Origin: Ohtaekwangia sp036786105 | GTDB lineage: Bacteria; Bacteroidota; Bacteroidia; Cytophagales; Cyclobacteriaceae | Reading direction: 5' to 3' | DNA length: 64,000 bases | Assembly (NCBI RefSeq): GCF_036786105.1 | Contig: NZ_DAIQRQ010000006.1 | Span: 106,826-170,825, forward strand | Shown: piece by piece, positions 25,669 through 35,182 of the stretch | How positions within the stretch are numbered: the stretch's first letter is position 1 | How the letters are laid out: every line of letters starts with the position of its first letter | Position numbers and translations under genes: made by a program | The notes under the pieces: generated by a model | Told to the model about the DNA's origin: nothing | Seen by the model: only the letters and a program-made list of their open reading frames with translations | Database searches by the model: none

Positions 25669-27588
25669 ATGGGAAAAATTATAGGAATAGACTTAGGAAC
25701 CACCAACTCGTGCGTTGCCGTAATGGAAGGTAACGAGCCGGTGGTGATTGCTAATAGCGAAGGTCGCAGAACCACACCTTCCATTGTTGGCTTTCTCGAC
25801 AACGGAAAGGGTGAGCGCAAAGTAGGTGATCCTGCCAAGCGTCAGGCTATTACCAATCCGAAGAATACGGTACAATCAATCAAGCGCTTCATGGGTAAGA
25901 AGTTTGATGATGTAGCCGATGAAAAGAAAATGGTATCTTATCAGGTTGAAGCCGGCAATAACAACACTGTGCGTGTTCGCATTGGCGACCGCCTGTATAC
26001 TCCTCAGGAAATCTCTGCCATGATTCTTCAGAAAATGAAGAGCACTGCTGAAGATTATCTGGGCACAACTGTATCAGAAGCTGTTATTACAGTTCCTGCT
26101 TACTTCAATGATGCTGAGCGTCAAGCAACAAAAGAAGCCGGACAGATTGCAGGTCTTGATGTGAAGCGTATTATTAACGAGCCTACCGCTGCTGCACTGG
26201 CATACGGTCTTGACAAAAAGCATCAGGACATGAAAATCGCAGTGTACGACCTCGGTGGCGGTACATTCGATATATCGATTCTGGAATTAGGTGATGGTGT
26301 ATTCGAAGTAAAATCCACCAACGGTGATGTGCACCTGGGTGGTGATGATTTCGATTTGCGCGTGATGAACTGGCTGGCTGAAGAATTTCAGAAAGAAGAA
26401 GGTCAGGATCTGCGTAAAGATCCAATGGCTTTGCAACGTCTGAAAGAAGCTGCGGAAAAAGCGAAGATCGAATTATCAAGCTCATCTGAAACAGAAGTAA
26501 ACCTGCCTTATATCACTTCCGTAGATGGCGTTCCTAAACACCTGGTAAAGAAATTAACACGCTCCAAGTTCGAGCAACTGGTAGATGACCTGGTGCGCAG
26601 AACATTAGAGCCTTGCCGCAAGGCTGTAGAAGATGCCGGTGTTAACGTATCACAGATTGATGAAGTAATTCTGGTAGGTGGTTCTACACGTATACCTCGC
26701 ATTGTTGAAGAAGTTGAAAAATTCTTCGGCAAGAAACCATCGAAGGGTGTGAACCCGGATGAAGTGGTTGCAGTTGGTGCAGCAATTCAGGGTGGTGTGT
26801 TGACTGGTGAAGTGAAAGACGTATTGCTGTTGGATGTCACTCCGCTGTCACTTGGTATTGAAACCTTGGGTGGTGTAATGACCAAGCTGATCGAAGCTAA
26901 CACAACCATTCCTTCGAAGAAATCAGAAGTGTTCTCAACAGCTGCCGATAATCAGCCTTCTGTAGAGATACATGTACTGCAAGGTGAACGCCCGATGGCA
27001 AAAGACAACCGCACAATCGGACGCTTCCACCTGTCAGATATACCACCGGCACCACGTGGTATACCGCAGATTGAAGTTACATTCGATATAGATGCCAACG
27101 GTATACTGCACGTATCTGCTAAAGATAAAGGTACTGGCAAAGAACAAAGAATCCGTATTGAAGCTTCTTCTGGATTAACAGATGCCGAGATCCAGAAAAT
27201 GAAACAGGAAGCACAAGCGAATGCTGACGCTGATAAGAAAGTAAAAGAGCGCGCTGAAAAGATCAACCAGGCAGACTCGCTGATCTTCCAGACTGAAAAG
27301 CAACTGAAAGAATACGGCGATAAACTTTCTGACAGCAACAAGAGCGCTATAAACAGTGCCCTTGAAAATCTGAAGCAGGCACATCAGGCACAAGACCTGG
27401 CAGGTATAGAAACTGCTATGAATACATTGAACGCTGCATGGCAGGCCGCTGCATCTGAAATGTATCAGTCAACCGGCGGTGCAGGTCCACAAGGTGGTCC
27501 TGGTGCGGGAGCCGGTGCTTCCAGCGATGGCAATGCATCCAACAACGTATCAGACGTTGAGTACGAAGAAGTGAACGACAAGAAGTAA
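25669..27588 (+). CDS. dnaK: Chaperone DnaK (Hsp70)
   Basis: ATP-driven chaperone, 639 residues. Phosphate 1 is GIDLGTTNSCVAVMEG, phosphate 2 is VYDLGGGTFDISIL, and the adenosine motif is VILVGGSTRIPRI. The linker is VLLLDVTPLSLG. The substrate domain and helical lid follow, with a Gly/Ala-rich tail ending in EEVNDKK, the co-chaperone-binding end. It is encoded alone, about 13 kb from grpE-dnaJ but with a matching promoter region. A terminator follows. Confidence 0.98.
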   Translation: MGKIIGIDLGTTNSCVAVMEGNEPVVIANSEGRRTTPSIVGFLDNGKGERKVGDPAKRQAITNPKNTVQSIKRFMGKKFDDVADEKKMVSYQVEAGNNNTVRVRIGDRLYTPQEISAMILQKMKSTAEDYLGTTVSEAVITVPAYFNDAERQATKEAGQIAGLDVKRIINEPTAAALAYGLDKKHQDMKIAVYDLGGGTFDISILELGDGVFEVKSTNGDVHLGGDDFDLRVMNWLAEEFQKEEGQDLRKDPMALQRLKEAAEKAKIELSSSSETEVNLPYITSVDGVPKHLVKKLTRSKFEQLVDDLVRRTLEPCRKAVEDAGVNVSQIDEVILVGGSTRIPRIVEEVEKFFGKKPSKGVNPDEVVAVGAAIQGGVLTGEVKDVLLLDVTPLSLGIETLGGVMTKLIEANTTIPSKKSEVFSTAADNQPSVEIHVLQGERPMAKDNRTIGRFHLSDIPPAPRGIPQIEVTFDIDANGILHVSAKDKGTGKEQRIRIEASSGLTDAEIQKMKQEAQANADADKKVKERAEKINQADSLIFQTEKQLKEYGDKLSDSNKSAINSALENLKQAHQAQDLAGIETAMNTLNAAWQAAASEMYQSTGGAGPQGGPGAGAGASSDGNASNNVSDVEYEEVNDKK

Positions 27589-27618
27589 TTCTTGTTGAGA
27601 TTATAGTAACTGGTTTAG

Positions 27619-27650
27619 AGCCCTCTGGTTTCCGGAGGGCTTTTCTTTTT
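27619..27650 (+). terminator. Terminator of dnaK
   Basis: AGCCCTC (27619-27625) pairs with GAGGGCT (27635-27641), followed by TTTCTTTTTC. Confidence 0.85.
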
Positions 27651-27774
27651 CATTGCCTGTATAACCATTAAAATATATAGTGTTTCTACTAACATTAGTT
27701 TGCAATGCATTGAAAAAGAAGCAATTGTTTGCAAAAGGTTGAGTTGTAATCGTTCATTATTTTTAATCGCTTTT

Positions 27775-27782
27775 TATATTTG
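27775..27782 (+). promoter_or_regulatory. Promoter -7 element of the aspartate kinase gene
   Basis: TATATTTG matches TAnnTTTG exactly, 25 bases before the chosen start. Because transcription begins downstream of it, the longer frame starting at 27700 is unlikely to be translated. Confidence 0.65.
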
Positions 27783-27807
27783 CCCGCTTTATAAAAATGC
27801 ATCGCTT

Positions 27808-29130
27808 ATGCTAATCATGAAATTCGGAGGCACCTCGGTGGGGAAGCCTGAACGTATGAAGAAAATTGCCGACCTCGTAACGAGTACGCCCGGCAAGAAA
27901 ATCGTAGTACTATCAGCATTATCCGGTACAACCAATGCGTTGGTTTCTATTGGAGATCATTTACTGGCCGGACAAAAAGCGAAAGCAGAAGAAGTTATTT
28001 CAGACCTGGAAAAACATTACCTGGCATTTATAAAAGAGCTCTACGGCAGTGAAGCATTCCTCGCCATCGGCCAGGAAATTGTCAGCCGCTTTTTCATTCT
28101 CATTCGCCTGCTCGCAGCAGGACAGTTCGATAACAAGAGTTATCGCGAACTGCTGGCACAAGGCGAACTGCTCTCTACAGAGTTATTCTATCAGCATTTA
28201 CAGGAGCGTAAGATCAGTGCACGGTTACTGCCTGCGCTATATTTCATGTCCATCGATGAAAATGAAGAGCCTGAGCTCGAAAAAATTTCTGAACGTCTCA
28301 AGCCGCTGCTGAGCTCTCTCAACAACATCGACATCATTATTACACAAGGATATATATGCCGCAACCACCGCAATGAGATTGACAACCTCAAGCGTGGCGG
28401 AAGCGACTATACAGCATCTCTTATCGGTTCGGCTATACGGGCTGAAGAGATCCAGATATGGACAGACATAGACGGCATGCACAATAACGATCCGCGTATT
28501 GTAAAGAAAACCGTTCCTATATCTGAGCTTACCTTCGATGAAGCTTCCGAGCTGGCCTATTTTGGCGCAAAGATCCTCCACCCTTCTACTATTGTTCCGG
28601 CGCAGAAGTACAATGTACCGGTACGTCTGAAAAACACGATGGACGAAAAAGCTTTCGGAACCATCATTACCGACAAAGGAACCGAAGGTTCGTTCAAGGC
28701 GATTGCTGCGAAAGATGGCATCACCGCCATCAACATCAAATCGTCACGTATGCTGATGGCCTATGGGTTCCTCCGCAGAGTATTTGAAGTGTTCGAGAAC
28801 TATAAAACTTCGATCGATATGGTAACTACCTCAGAAGTTGCCGTATCGCTTACTATTGACAACAACACGCATCTTTCTGCCATCGAAAACGAATTGAGAA
28901 AATTCGGAACGATTGAAGTGGACAAAGATCAAACCATCATCTGTATTGTTGGTAACAAAATCACCGAACAGAAAGGTGTTCAGAATAAAGTCTTCAATGC
29001 CCTTTCGGAGATACCGTTGCGGATGATCTGCAGCGGAGGAAGTCCGAATAACGTTACTGTATTGGTTGACAAGCAATACAAGGAGAAGGCTTTGAATCTT
29101 TTGAACGAAGGCCTTTTCGGCTTGAAATAA
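27808..29130 (+). CDS. lysC: Aspartate kinase
   Basis: First enzyme of the aspartate pathway (lysine, threonine, methionine), 440 residues. I start at the ATG at 27808 (MLIMKFGGTSVGKPER), because KFGGTSV is always near the N-terminus and the promoter lies between it and the upstream frame. The amino acid kinase domain spans about 1-285 (RGGSDYTASLIG, EIQIWTDIDGMHNNDPR). Two ACT domains follow (about 300-440; MVTTSEVAVSLTID), giving feedback control. It is a single-function kinase without fused homoserine dehydrogenase. A strong terminator follows. Confidence 0.94.
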   Translation: MLIMKFGGTSVGKPERMKKIADLVTSTPGKKIVVLSALSGTTNALVSIGDHLLAGQKAKAEEVISDLEKHYLAFIKELYGSEAFLAIGQEIVSRFFILIRLLAAGQFDNKSYRELLAQGELLSTELFYQHLQERKISARLLPALYFMSIDENEEPELEKISERLKPLLSSLNNIDIIITQGYICRNHRNEIDNLKRGGSDYTASLIGSAIRAEEIQIWTDIDGMHNNDPRIVKKTVPISELTFDEASELAYFGAKILHPSTIVPAQKYNVPVRLKNTMDEKAFGTIITDKGTEGSFKAIAAKDGITAINIKSSRMLMAYGFLRRVFEVFENYKTSIDMVTTSEVAVSLTIDNNTHLSAIENELRKFGTIEVDKDQTIICIVGNKITEQKGVQNKVFNALSEIPLRMICSGGSPNNVTVLVDKQYKEKALNLLNEGLFGLK

Positions 29131-29137
29131 AATTCCG

Positions 29138-29178
29138 TCACCGCTCTTTGGCTTGCTGCGAAGAGCGGTGATTTTTAC
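29138..29178 (+). terminator. Terminator of the aspartate kinase gene
   Basis: An 11-base perfect stem, TCACCGCTCTT (29138-29148) with AAGAGCGGTGA (29161-29171), followed by TTTTT. Confidence 0.88.
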
Positions 29179-29279
29179 TTCAAGTATTAGCCAAGCCCCT
29201 CAATTCCGACAAAAAAGCCGCTTTAACGCCCCAATTTCTCATTTTTTAAAATAGTTCTGAGAGGAATAAGGCAATACGT

Positions 29280-29287
29280 TAACTTTG
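29280..29287 (+). promoter_or_regulatory. Promoter -7 element of the CorC-type gene
   Basis: TAACTTTG matches TAnnTTTG, 23 bases before the ATG. A TTCTG about 20 bases upstream may be the -33 part. Confidence 0.6.
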
Positions 29288-29310
29288 AGTTTTTAGCAGC
29301 ACTGCGGTAA

Positions 29311-30618
29311 ATGGTTTTCGACATTTTTCTAACTCTGTTTTTAGTATTTCTGAATGGCTTTTTTGTAGCAGCAGAATTCGCCATTGTAAAAGTCCGGTCA
29401 TCTCAAATTGCCCTGCAGGCTGGCAACGCCCGCAAGAAGGCAGCACAAACCATTATCGACAATCTGGATGGCTTTCTGGCCGCAACTCAGCTTGGTATAA
29501 CCCTGGCCAGCCTCGGTTTGGGATGGGTAGGCGAGGATGTCGTTTCCAAGATCATACTCAATACCATCAGTGGCCTGGGCTTTACCATTACCGAGGCATT
29601 GGCGCATCGCATTGCAATACCGATAGCGTTTGCCACGCTTACCATATTGCATATTGTTTTTGGCGAACTCGCCCCTAAATCACTGGCCATACGCTACCCT
29701 ACTTCTACAACGCTCGCGGTATCTGTTCCGCTTCGCATTTTTCATATCGTATTCAAGCCTTTCATTGCATTACTTAATGGCTTCGCCAACATAATCCTGA
29801 AACTATTGGGTATTAAACCTGTAGCCGAGCACGAAGAGATACACTCTGAAGAAGAACTGAAACTTATCATCGCCGAAAGCGAAGAAGGTGGCGCTATTGA
29901 GAGCAATGAGCGTGAGCTGATTCAAAATGTATTTGATTTTGACGACCGCATTGTGAAACAGGTAATGGTGCCACGCATCAAAATATCAGCGATCAATGCA
30001 AGTGCCAACCTCGACAGTGCCATACAAACTGTATTGAAAGAAGGATACTCGCGCTACCCGGTATTCGAAAATAACCTCGATGAAATAAAAGGTGTTGTTC
30101 ACTCGAAAGATATAGTACATCACTACATCAACAAGACCAACAAGTCGTTGGTGGAGATTGTACACCAGCCCTATTTTGTAACGGAGAATAAGCCGATCGA
30201 TCATCTGCTGCGCGACTTTCAAAAGAAGAAAGTACAGATGGCTATTGTGATCAGCGAATATGGCGGCACCATTGGTATTGTTACACTCGAAGATATACTC
30301 GAAGAGCTTGTAGGGGAGATACAAGATGAGCACGACCACGAAGCACAGATTGTAACGCTCACGGATAACACTTATCACGTTATTGCTACATCTTCCATTC
30401 ACGATATCAATAAAGTACTGGAAGTTCCTTTCCCTGATTCTGAAGAATACGATACCCTTGCGGGATTGCTGCTGCTGCACAAACCCCAGGAGATGCGCGA
30501 AGGCGCTACTTTCGAATTAGAGTCTTATAAAGTACGCATCATAAAAATGAATCGCACGCTGCCGGAGCTTGTGGACCTCGAACTTTTGAATCCGGACCAC
30601 AATACTCCGCTTGACTAA
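29311..30618 (+). CDS. CNNM/HlyC-CorC family membrane protein
   Basis: A 435-residue protein. The DUF21/CNNM membrane domain covers about residues 1-195 (VFLNGFFVAAEFAIVKVR, FGELAPKSLAIRYP). A CBS pair follows (about 215-335; VKQVMVPRIKISAINASA, YSRYPVFENNLDEIKGVVHSKD, ISEYGGTIGIVTLEDILEE). The C-terminal CorC_HlyC domain ends the protein (about 345-430). Relatives take part in magnesium or cobalt efflux; in Bacteroidota one relative, GldE, is linked to gliding and type IX secretion. I cannot tell which role applies. The stop codon is followed by a repeat of the AGCTGCGAGC family. Confidence 0.9.
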   Translation: MVFDIFLTLFLVFLNGFFVAAEFAIVKVRSSQIALQAGNARKKAAQTIIDNLDGFLAATQLGITLASLGLGWVGEDVVSKIILNTISGLGFTITEALAHRIAIPIAFATLTILHIVFGELAPKSLAIRYPTSTTLAVSVPLRIFHIVFKPFIALLNGFANIILKLLGIKPVAEHEEIHSEEELKLIIAESEEGGAIESNERELIQNVFDFDDRIVKQVMVPRIKISAINASANLDSAIQTVLKEGYSRYPVFENNLDEIKGVVHSKDIVHHYINKTNKSLVEIVHQPYFVTENKPIDHLLRDFQKKKVQMAIVISEYGGTIGIVTLEDILEELVGEIQDEHDHEAQIVTLTDNTYHVIATSSIHDINKVLEVPFPDSEEYDTLAGLLLLHKPQEMREGATFELESYKVRIIKMNRTLPELVDLELLNPDHNTPLD

Positions 30619-30660
30619 ATTAGCTGCGAGCTGCTAGCCATAAGTTGCTAGAGGTTGTTG
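30616..30660 (+). repeat. AGCTGCGAGC repeat after the CorC-type gene
   Basis: Directly after the TAA come ATTAGCTGCGAGCTGCTAGC and CATAAGTTGCTAGAGGTTG. The orientation is the same as at 3366: starting at a stop codon and pointing away from the gene. Confidence 0.65.
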
Positions 30661-30670
30661 GGTAAGTTCG

Positions 30671-31897
30671 TTAGCGAACCAATTCCTGTAAAGCTGTTTC
30701 GAAGGATGCCTGTGCTATACCGGTTTTCTGGTTGTGCACGCTGTGCGTTCGGGTCAGGGCGCGTTTTATAGTCAGCGATATATCTTCAAAAATGGAAGCA
30801 TCATCCATCTTTACTTCACTCTCCATAAAGTAAGCAAACACACGTGCCATACCGCAGTTGGCAATGAAGTCAGGGATTACCGAAAATTTTTGATCGGCAT
30901 AGAGACCTGTGGGACCAAAAAAGATTTCCGGGTCAGCAAAGGGTACGTTTGCGCCACAGGAAATTACCTCCAATGACGATGACATTCTATCGACTTGTTC
31001 TTTGGTAATCAGTCGCGAAGCGGCTGCCGGTATAAATATCTCAAAATCGAGATCCCATATTTTTTGCTGCACAATATCAAACGGAAGTATATCCGGTGAA
31101 ACGAGTTTATTTCCTTGTCGATTTATAACTAACTGTGTGATCTCTTCAAGTGAGAAACCTGCCTGGTTAATCACGCCTCCTTCATGACTGATGATGCCTA
31201 CAATCTTTACACCCAGTTGTGCCAGGTAAAATCCTGCGGCAGCGCCTACGTTGCCCCAACCTTGCACAACCGCACGCTTGCCGGTAATGGTACCACCCCA
31301 CAAAGTATAGTAATGTTTTACTGCCTGTGCCACACCGTACCCGGTACACATGTCTGCAACAGTATATTTCTTTTTTAATGATGGTGAGAACTGTTCATCT
31401 TCAATCACTTTTACCACGCCTTGTCGTAACTGGCCGATGCGGTTTACTTTCTGTGCTTCGGTTGGCTTATAGTGGCCGGTAAATACACCTTCCTGCGGGT
31501 GCCATATACCTACATCTTCGGTAATGGGTATAACTTCATGTATCTCATCTACATTCAGATCGCCGCCGGTGCCGTAGTAATATTTCAGCAAGGGCATCAC
31601 GGCCGCGTACCATCGTTGCAGCACGCCGGCTTTACGAGGATCCGCCGGATCGAAATTTATACCTGACTTCGCACCTCCTATAGGCGGACCTGAAACTGTA
31701 AATTTCACTTCCATCGTTTTGGCCAGCGATTCTACTTCACGTTTATCCAACCCTTTGCGCATGCGTGTTCCTCCACCGGCAGCGCCTCCCCGCAACGAGT
31801 TGATCACCACCCAGCCTTCTGCTTCGGTCTCACTGTCTTTCCACTCAAATACAACTTCGGGGCGCTTATTCTCAAATTTGTGAAGCAGTTCTTTCAT
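30671..31897 (-). CDS. Glu/Leu/Phe/Val family amino acid dehydrogenase
   Basis: A 408-residue NAD(P)-dependent dehydrogenase that interconverts an amino acid and its 2-oxo acid with ammonia. The catalytic Lys is in PPIGGAKSGI, preceded by GGAAGGGTRMRKGLD. The nucleotide-binding domain starts with VQGWGNVGAAAGFYLAQLG. The C-terminal segment is IPDFIANCGM, typical of the family. Substrate choice between glutamate and branched-chain amino acids cannot be settled by eye. It lies downstream of anmK on the same strand, separated by a 69-base repeat-derived gap. Confidence 0.92.
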   Translation of the reverse strand: MKELLHKFENKRPEVVFEWKDSETEAEGWVVINSLRGGAAGGGTRMRKGLDKREVESLAKTMEVKFTVSGPPIGGAKSGINFDPADPRKAGVLQRWYAAVMPLLKYYYGTGGDLNVDEIHEVIPITEDVGIWHPQEGVFTGHYKPTEAQKVNRIGQLRQGVVKVIEDEQFSPSLKKKYTVADMCTGYGVAQAVKHYYTLWGGTITGKRAVVQGWGNVGAAAGFYLAQLGVKIVGIISHEGGVINQAGFSLEEITQLVINRQGNKLVSPDILPFDIVQQKIWDLDFEIFIPAAASRLITKEQVDRMSSSLEVISCGANVPFADPEIFFGPTGLYADQKFSVIPDFIANCGMARVFAYFMESEVKMDDASIFEDISLTIKRALTRTHSVHNQKTGIAQASFETALQELVR

Positions 31898-31902
31898 ACG
31901 AT

Positions 31903-31966
31903 AACTAAAAGATCGGAAAATTATAAAATTAGAAGATTGGAAAATTTCAGAAGATAAAATATATAC
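31903..31966. repeat. GATTAGAAGATTGGAAAATT-type repeat between anmK and the dehydrogenase
   Basis: AAAATTAGAAGATTGGAAAA (31924-31943) and neighbouring copies repeat the words found between atpD and atpC. It fills the gap between two genes of the same strand. Confidence 0.6.
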
Positions 31967-33055
31967 TTAAAAACCTATGGTTATGCCCGATGAGCTGTTG
32001 CGGGTGGCGTGGGTAACGCTTTGCAGGCAATTTACTTCGTTGCGTACGCGCAGTACTCCGAGAAATGCAAAGACCATAGCTTCTTTAAACTTTACGATCT
32101 CTTCTTCGGGAATGATGAGCGTTGCATGATCGCCACATAGCTCCAGCAATCGCAAAATGAAAAATGAATTCAAAGCACCTCCGCCGGTGCACAACACTTT
32201 CGCTTTTTCTTTTGAGGATAGAATAACACTCGCTATTTCTGCCGCTGATGATTCTGTGAACGTACGCAGTCTGTCATTCAGCGATATCGACTCGTCATCG
32301 AGCAGAGATTTTATCTGCTTTTCAAATAGCTCACGTCCTAATGACGGGCGTTTTTTACGGAGGCCACTATATATTTTTGCCAGCGCTTTCCATAGTGCGT
32401 TATTCACTTCTCCGTCTTGTGCCATTGTTCCGTTCACATCAAACTCCTTTCCTGCCTTTGCAGCCAGGTAATTCAAGCCCATATTCATGAAGCACACATC
32501 GTAGGCGATTCTTTTTCCTTTAGCATCCATCGAAAGATTTGCTATGCCTCCCAGGTTGAGGCACACATCATATTCACTGAAAAGAAATTTATCGCCAGCC
32601 GGCACCAGCGGAGCACCTTCTCCACCCAGCAACACATCAAGGCTTCTGAAGTCGTACACAACGGGCAGGCCACTGGCCACATGCAACGCCTGGCCACTGC
32701 CCAACTGATACGTAAAGCTGCGCTGCGGCTGATGAAAGATGGTATGACCGTGCGATGCAATAAAGTCTGCTTTCAAAGAATGCCTGCGTATAAAATCTGC
32801 ACAAGCCTTGCCCAGAAATTTACCATAGGCAACATCCAACGCAATCAATTCTTCACCGCTTAGATTTTGTGCTGATGATAATTTGTTGATCCACGCTACC
32901 GGATATTTTAATGTTGTTGCCTTATTGATCGAGTAACTCCAGCCTTTATCTTTTCTGTTGAACTGACAATAAGCGATATCTAATCCATCGAGTGAAGTAC
33001 CCGACATTAATCCGATAACTTTATAGTTGTTCTTTGAATCCATATTTTTGAGCAT
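31967..33055 (-). CDS. anmK: Anhydro-N-acetylmuramic acid kinase
   Basis: Cell-wall recycling enzyme that opens and phosphorylates 1,6-anhydro-MurNAc to MurNAc-6-phosphate, 362 residues. ATP and sugar motifs of the family are KVIGLMSGTSLDGLDIAYCQ, SHGHTIFHQP, LNLGGIANLSM and CTGGGALNSFFI. The start may be four codons further in (33043); family members normally begin close to the VIGLMSGTS motif. The coaX gene diverges from it, with a 73-base gap that contains degenerate repeat words. Confidence 0.94.
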   Translation of the reverse strand: MLKNMDSKNNYKVIGLMSGTSLDGLDIAYCQFNRKDKGWSYSINKATTLKYPVAWINKLSSAQNLSGEELIALDVAYGKFLGKACADFIRRHSLKADFIASHGHTIFHQPQRSFTYQLGSGQALHVASGLPVVYDFRSLDVLLGGEGAPLVPAGDKFLFSEYDVCLNLGGIANLSMDAKGKRIAYDVCFMNMGLNYLAAKAGKEFDVNGTMAQDGEVNNALWKALAKIYSGLRKKRPSLGRELFEKQIKSLLDDESISLNDRLRTFTESSAAEIASVILSSKEKAKVLCTGGGALNSFFILRLLELCGDHATLIIPEEEIVKFKEAMVFAFLGVLRVRNEVNCLQSVTHATRNSSSGITIGF

Positions 33056-33128
33056 CGTATACGTTATCTGTTCACGTGACTTTTGTGAGTGACCTTAACC
33101 GATAGCGTAACGATTAACTATTAACGTA

Positions 33129-33854
33129 ATGCGTTTCATGAATATAGTTGTCGATTACGGAAACTCGTCTGCCAAGGTAGGTATTTTTGATCACCTGTTG
33201 CTGAAGGAAAAAATTGTCTTCCGAAAAGAAGATGAATTGAAAAGCTTTCTCCAAAACTTTCAGGCCGATCACTTCATCATAAGTTCAGTAAACACTGAAG
33301 CACGCACGGTGGCGGAGTGGACTACAGCGAAGAAAAAATTTATTCTTCACCACACGTTACCACTGCCTGTTCAGAATTTATATGCCACTCCACAAACATT
33401 GGGTGTTGACAGAATTGCAGGAATCTGTGGAGCACAGCAGCTGTACCCGGCAACCAACTGCCTGGTGATTGATGCAGGCACGTGTATAACTTATGATTTC
33501 CTGGACAGTGAAGGGCGCTACCTCGGTGGCAGCATTTCTCCCGGACTGAAGATGCGCTTTGAGGCGATGCATACTTTTACAGCACGACTGCCTTTGGTGC
33601 ATGCAACGGAGAATCCTCCACTCACCGGCAACAGCACAGAGACGTGCATGCAGAGTGGTGCTATACATGGTTTGACAGAAGAAATTGATGGGATTATTCG
33701 CAGATATTCAGAGAATTTCTGCGGTTTGAAGGTGATTTTGTGTGGGGGCGATACCGCATTTTTTGAAAACAGGCTGAAAGCGGCCATATTTGCGGTCCCT
33801 GAACTGGTACTCAGCGGGTTAAACAGCATTTTATTATATAATGTCAGTCGTTAA
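33129..33854 (+). CDS. coaX: Type III pantothenate kinase
   Basis: First step of coenzyme A synthesis, 241 residues, ASKHA fold. Motifs are VVDYGNSSAKVGIF (phosphate 1), TLGVDRIAGICGA, LVIDAGTCITYDFL (with the catalytic Asp), GGSISPGLKMRFEA and LCGGDTAFF. It needs a monovalent cation, as other CoaX enzymes do. An alternative start is three codons later (MNIVVDYG). Its end overlaps the outer-membrane protein gene by 14 bases, suggesting coupled translation. Confidence 0.95.
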   Translation: MRFMNIVVDYGNSSAKVGIFDHLLLKEKIVFRKEDELKSFLQNFQADHFIISSVNTEARTVAEWTTAKKKFILHHTLPLPVQNLYATPQTLGVDRIAGICGAQQLYPATNCLVIDAGTCITYDFLDSEGRYLGGSISPGLKMRFEAMHTFTARLPLVHATENPPLTGNSTETCMQSGAIHGLTEEIDGIIRRYSENFCGLKVILCGGDTAFFENRLKAAIFAVPELVLSGLNSILLYNVSR

Positions 33855-35115
33855 AAAGATTTTTTTACTATGTCTCGTTGTCATAGCAACAAAAGAAGTT
33901 CAGGGTCAGGCCGCGCGATCTCCGTTCACTACTTTCGGTATTGGTGATCCGTATGGAAATGCCCTGATCCATAACCAGGGTATGGGAGGCACCGGTGTAG
34001 CACAACCACAGTACTGGTACCTCAACAATCAGAACCCGGCCTTGCTGGTGTTCAATAGCCTCACCGTATTTGAAGCTGGCCTGGTAGGTGAGCGAAGAAC
34101 ACTTCGCAGCAAGGAAGGAAAGGACAAAAACACAGGCGGCAACATGAGCTACCTGGTAACGGCTTTTCCCATAAAAGTAAATAAGTGGACTACTTCCATA
34201 GGGTTGATGCCCTATACGAATGTTGATTATGAATACATTAACCCGAAGACTATACCACTTCCGAATGGTGAATCGATGACAGCCGAATTTCGTGAATACG
34301 GATCGGGCGGGTTAACGCAACTATACTGGTCTAACGGTGTGCGCATCAACAAAGAGATGAGCGTAGGTCTTAAAGCAACTTATTTATTTGGCCCGATTGA
34401 GAATGTATACTCCAATCAATTGAATCAAACCGATCAGATTCCGTATGTAATTGCTATTTCAGAAAAATCATCCATCCACGATTTCAATTTTGGTGTAGGC
34501 TACTCTTTCAGTCGCGATTCGCTCTGGGGAAAAAATTATCGCTTTAGCATCGGTGCAGTATATGATCTCAAAACCAATTTGAATGCAAAGCGCACAGATA
34601 AATTTTATCGCACCACCGTTGCAGGCGATACCATCGAATCAACAGAGCTGAACAATGTTCACGGGCAGATTACGGTACCCGGATCACTCACGCTTGGGTT
34701 TGCCCTGAGCCGTGGCTTGAAGTGGTCGGTATCAACCGAATTTGCTTATCAGAACTGGTCTAATTTCTCCAGTATAAATAATGATGATAATGGATTGCAG
34801 AAATCATGGCGTGCAGCGCTGGGAGGCGAAATTACTCCCGATCCGTTAGCCCTGGGCAGCTACCTGAAACGACTTACCTATCGCATCGGGGCAAGTGTGG
34901 AACAATATCCTTTTCTGGCCAATGGCAACAGCGTGAAGGACTATGGCATTAATTTTGGACTTTCATTACCGGCCGGTCGTTCCAACCTGAATCTCGCCTG
35001 TAAAGTAGGGAAGCGCGGAAACAAGGAGCAGAATATCCTTGAGGAGAATTACCTGAAGATATACTTTGGAATAACCTTTAACGATCAGTGGTTTATTAAG
35101 CGCAAGTTTGACTGA
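33841..35115 (+). CDS. Outer-membrane beta-barrel protein (FadL/PorV-like fold)
   Basis: A 424-residue exported protein; the signal peptide is about residues 1-23 (FLLCLVVIATKEVQGQ). The mature part starts SPFTTFGIGDPYGNALIHNQ, then alternating strands with aromatic ends (YSFSRDSLWGKNYRFSIGAV, TLGFALSRGLKWSVSTEF) in the style of 14-stranded barrels. This family is common in Bacteroidota next to coaX and lptC and may serve in outer-membrane assembly or lipid transport, but no member's role is known to me. It overlaps coaX by 14 bases and is followed by a terminator and lptC. Confidence 0.75.
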   Translation: MSVVKKIFLLCLVVIATKEVQGQAARSPFTTFGIGDPYGNALIHNQGMGGTGVAQPQYWYLNNQNPALLVFNSLTVFEAGLVGERRTLRSKEGKDKNTGGNMSYLVTAFPIKVNKWTTSIGLMPYTNVDYEYINPKTIPLPNGESMTAEFREYGSGGLTQLYWSNGVRINKEMSVGLKATYLFGPIENVYSNQLNQTDQIPYVIAISEKSSIHDFNFGVGYSFSRDSLWGKNYRFSIGAVYDLKTNLNAKRTDKFYRTTVAGDTIESTELNNVHGQITVPGSLTLGFALSRGLKWSVSTEFAYQNWSNFSSINNDDNGLQKSWRAALGGEITPDPLALGSYLKRLTYRIGASVEQYPFLANGNSVKDYGINFGLSLPAGRSNLNLACKVGKRGNKEQNILEENYLKIYFGITFNDQWFIKRKFD

Positions 35116-35142
35116 CGCCCGATCGATGATCATAGAATGAAC

Positions 35143-35171
35143 AAAGGCCATAGTTGATCCTGTGGCCTTTT
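35143..35171 (+). terminator. Terminator between the barrel gene and lptC
   Basis: AAAGGCCA (35143-35150) pairs perfectly with TGGCCTTT (35163-35170). It lies 12 bases before the lptC ATG, so it may act as an attenuator. Confidence 0.65.
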
Positions 35172-35182
35172 CAATTTTGTTT

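Noticed and set aside
27700..27807. N-terminal extension of aspartate kinase
   Set aside because: The consensus promoter at 27775-27782 lies inside it, and KFGGTSV must be near the N-terminus.
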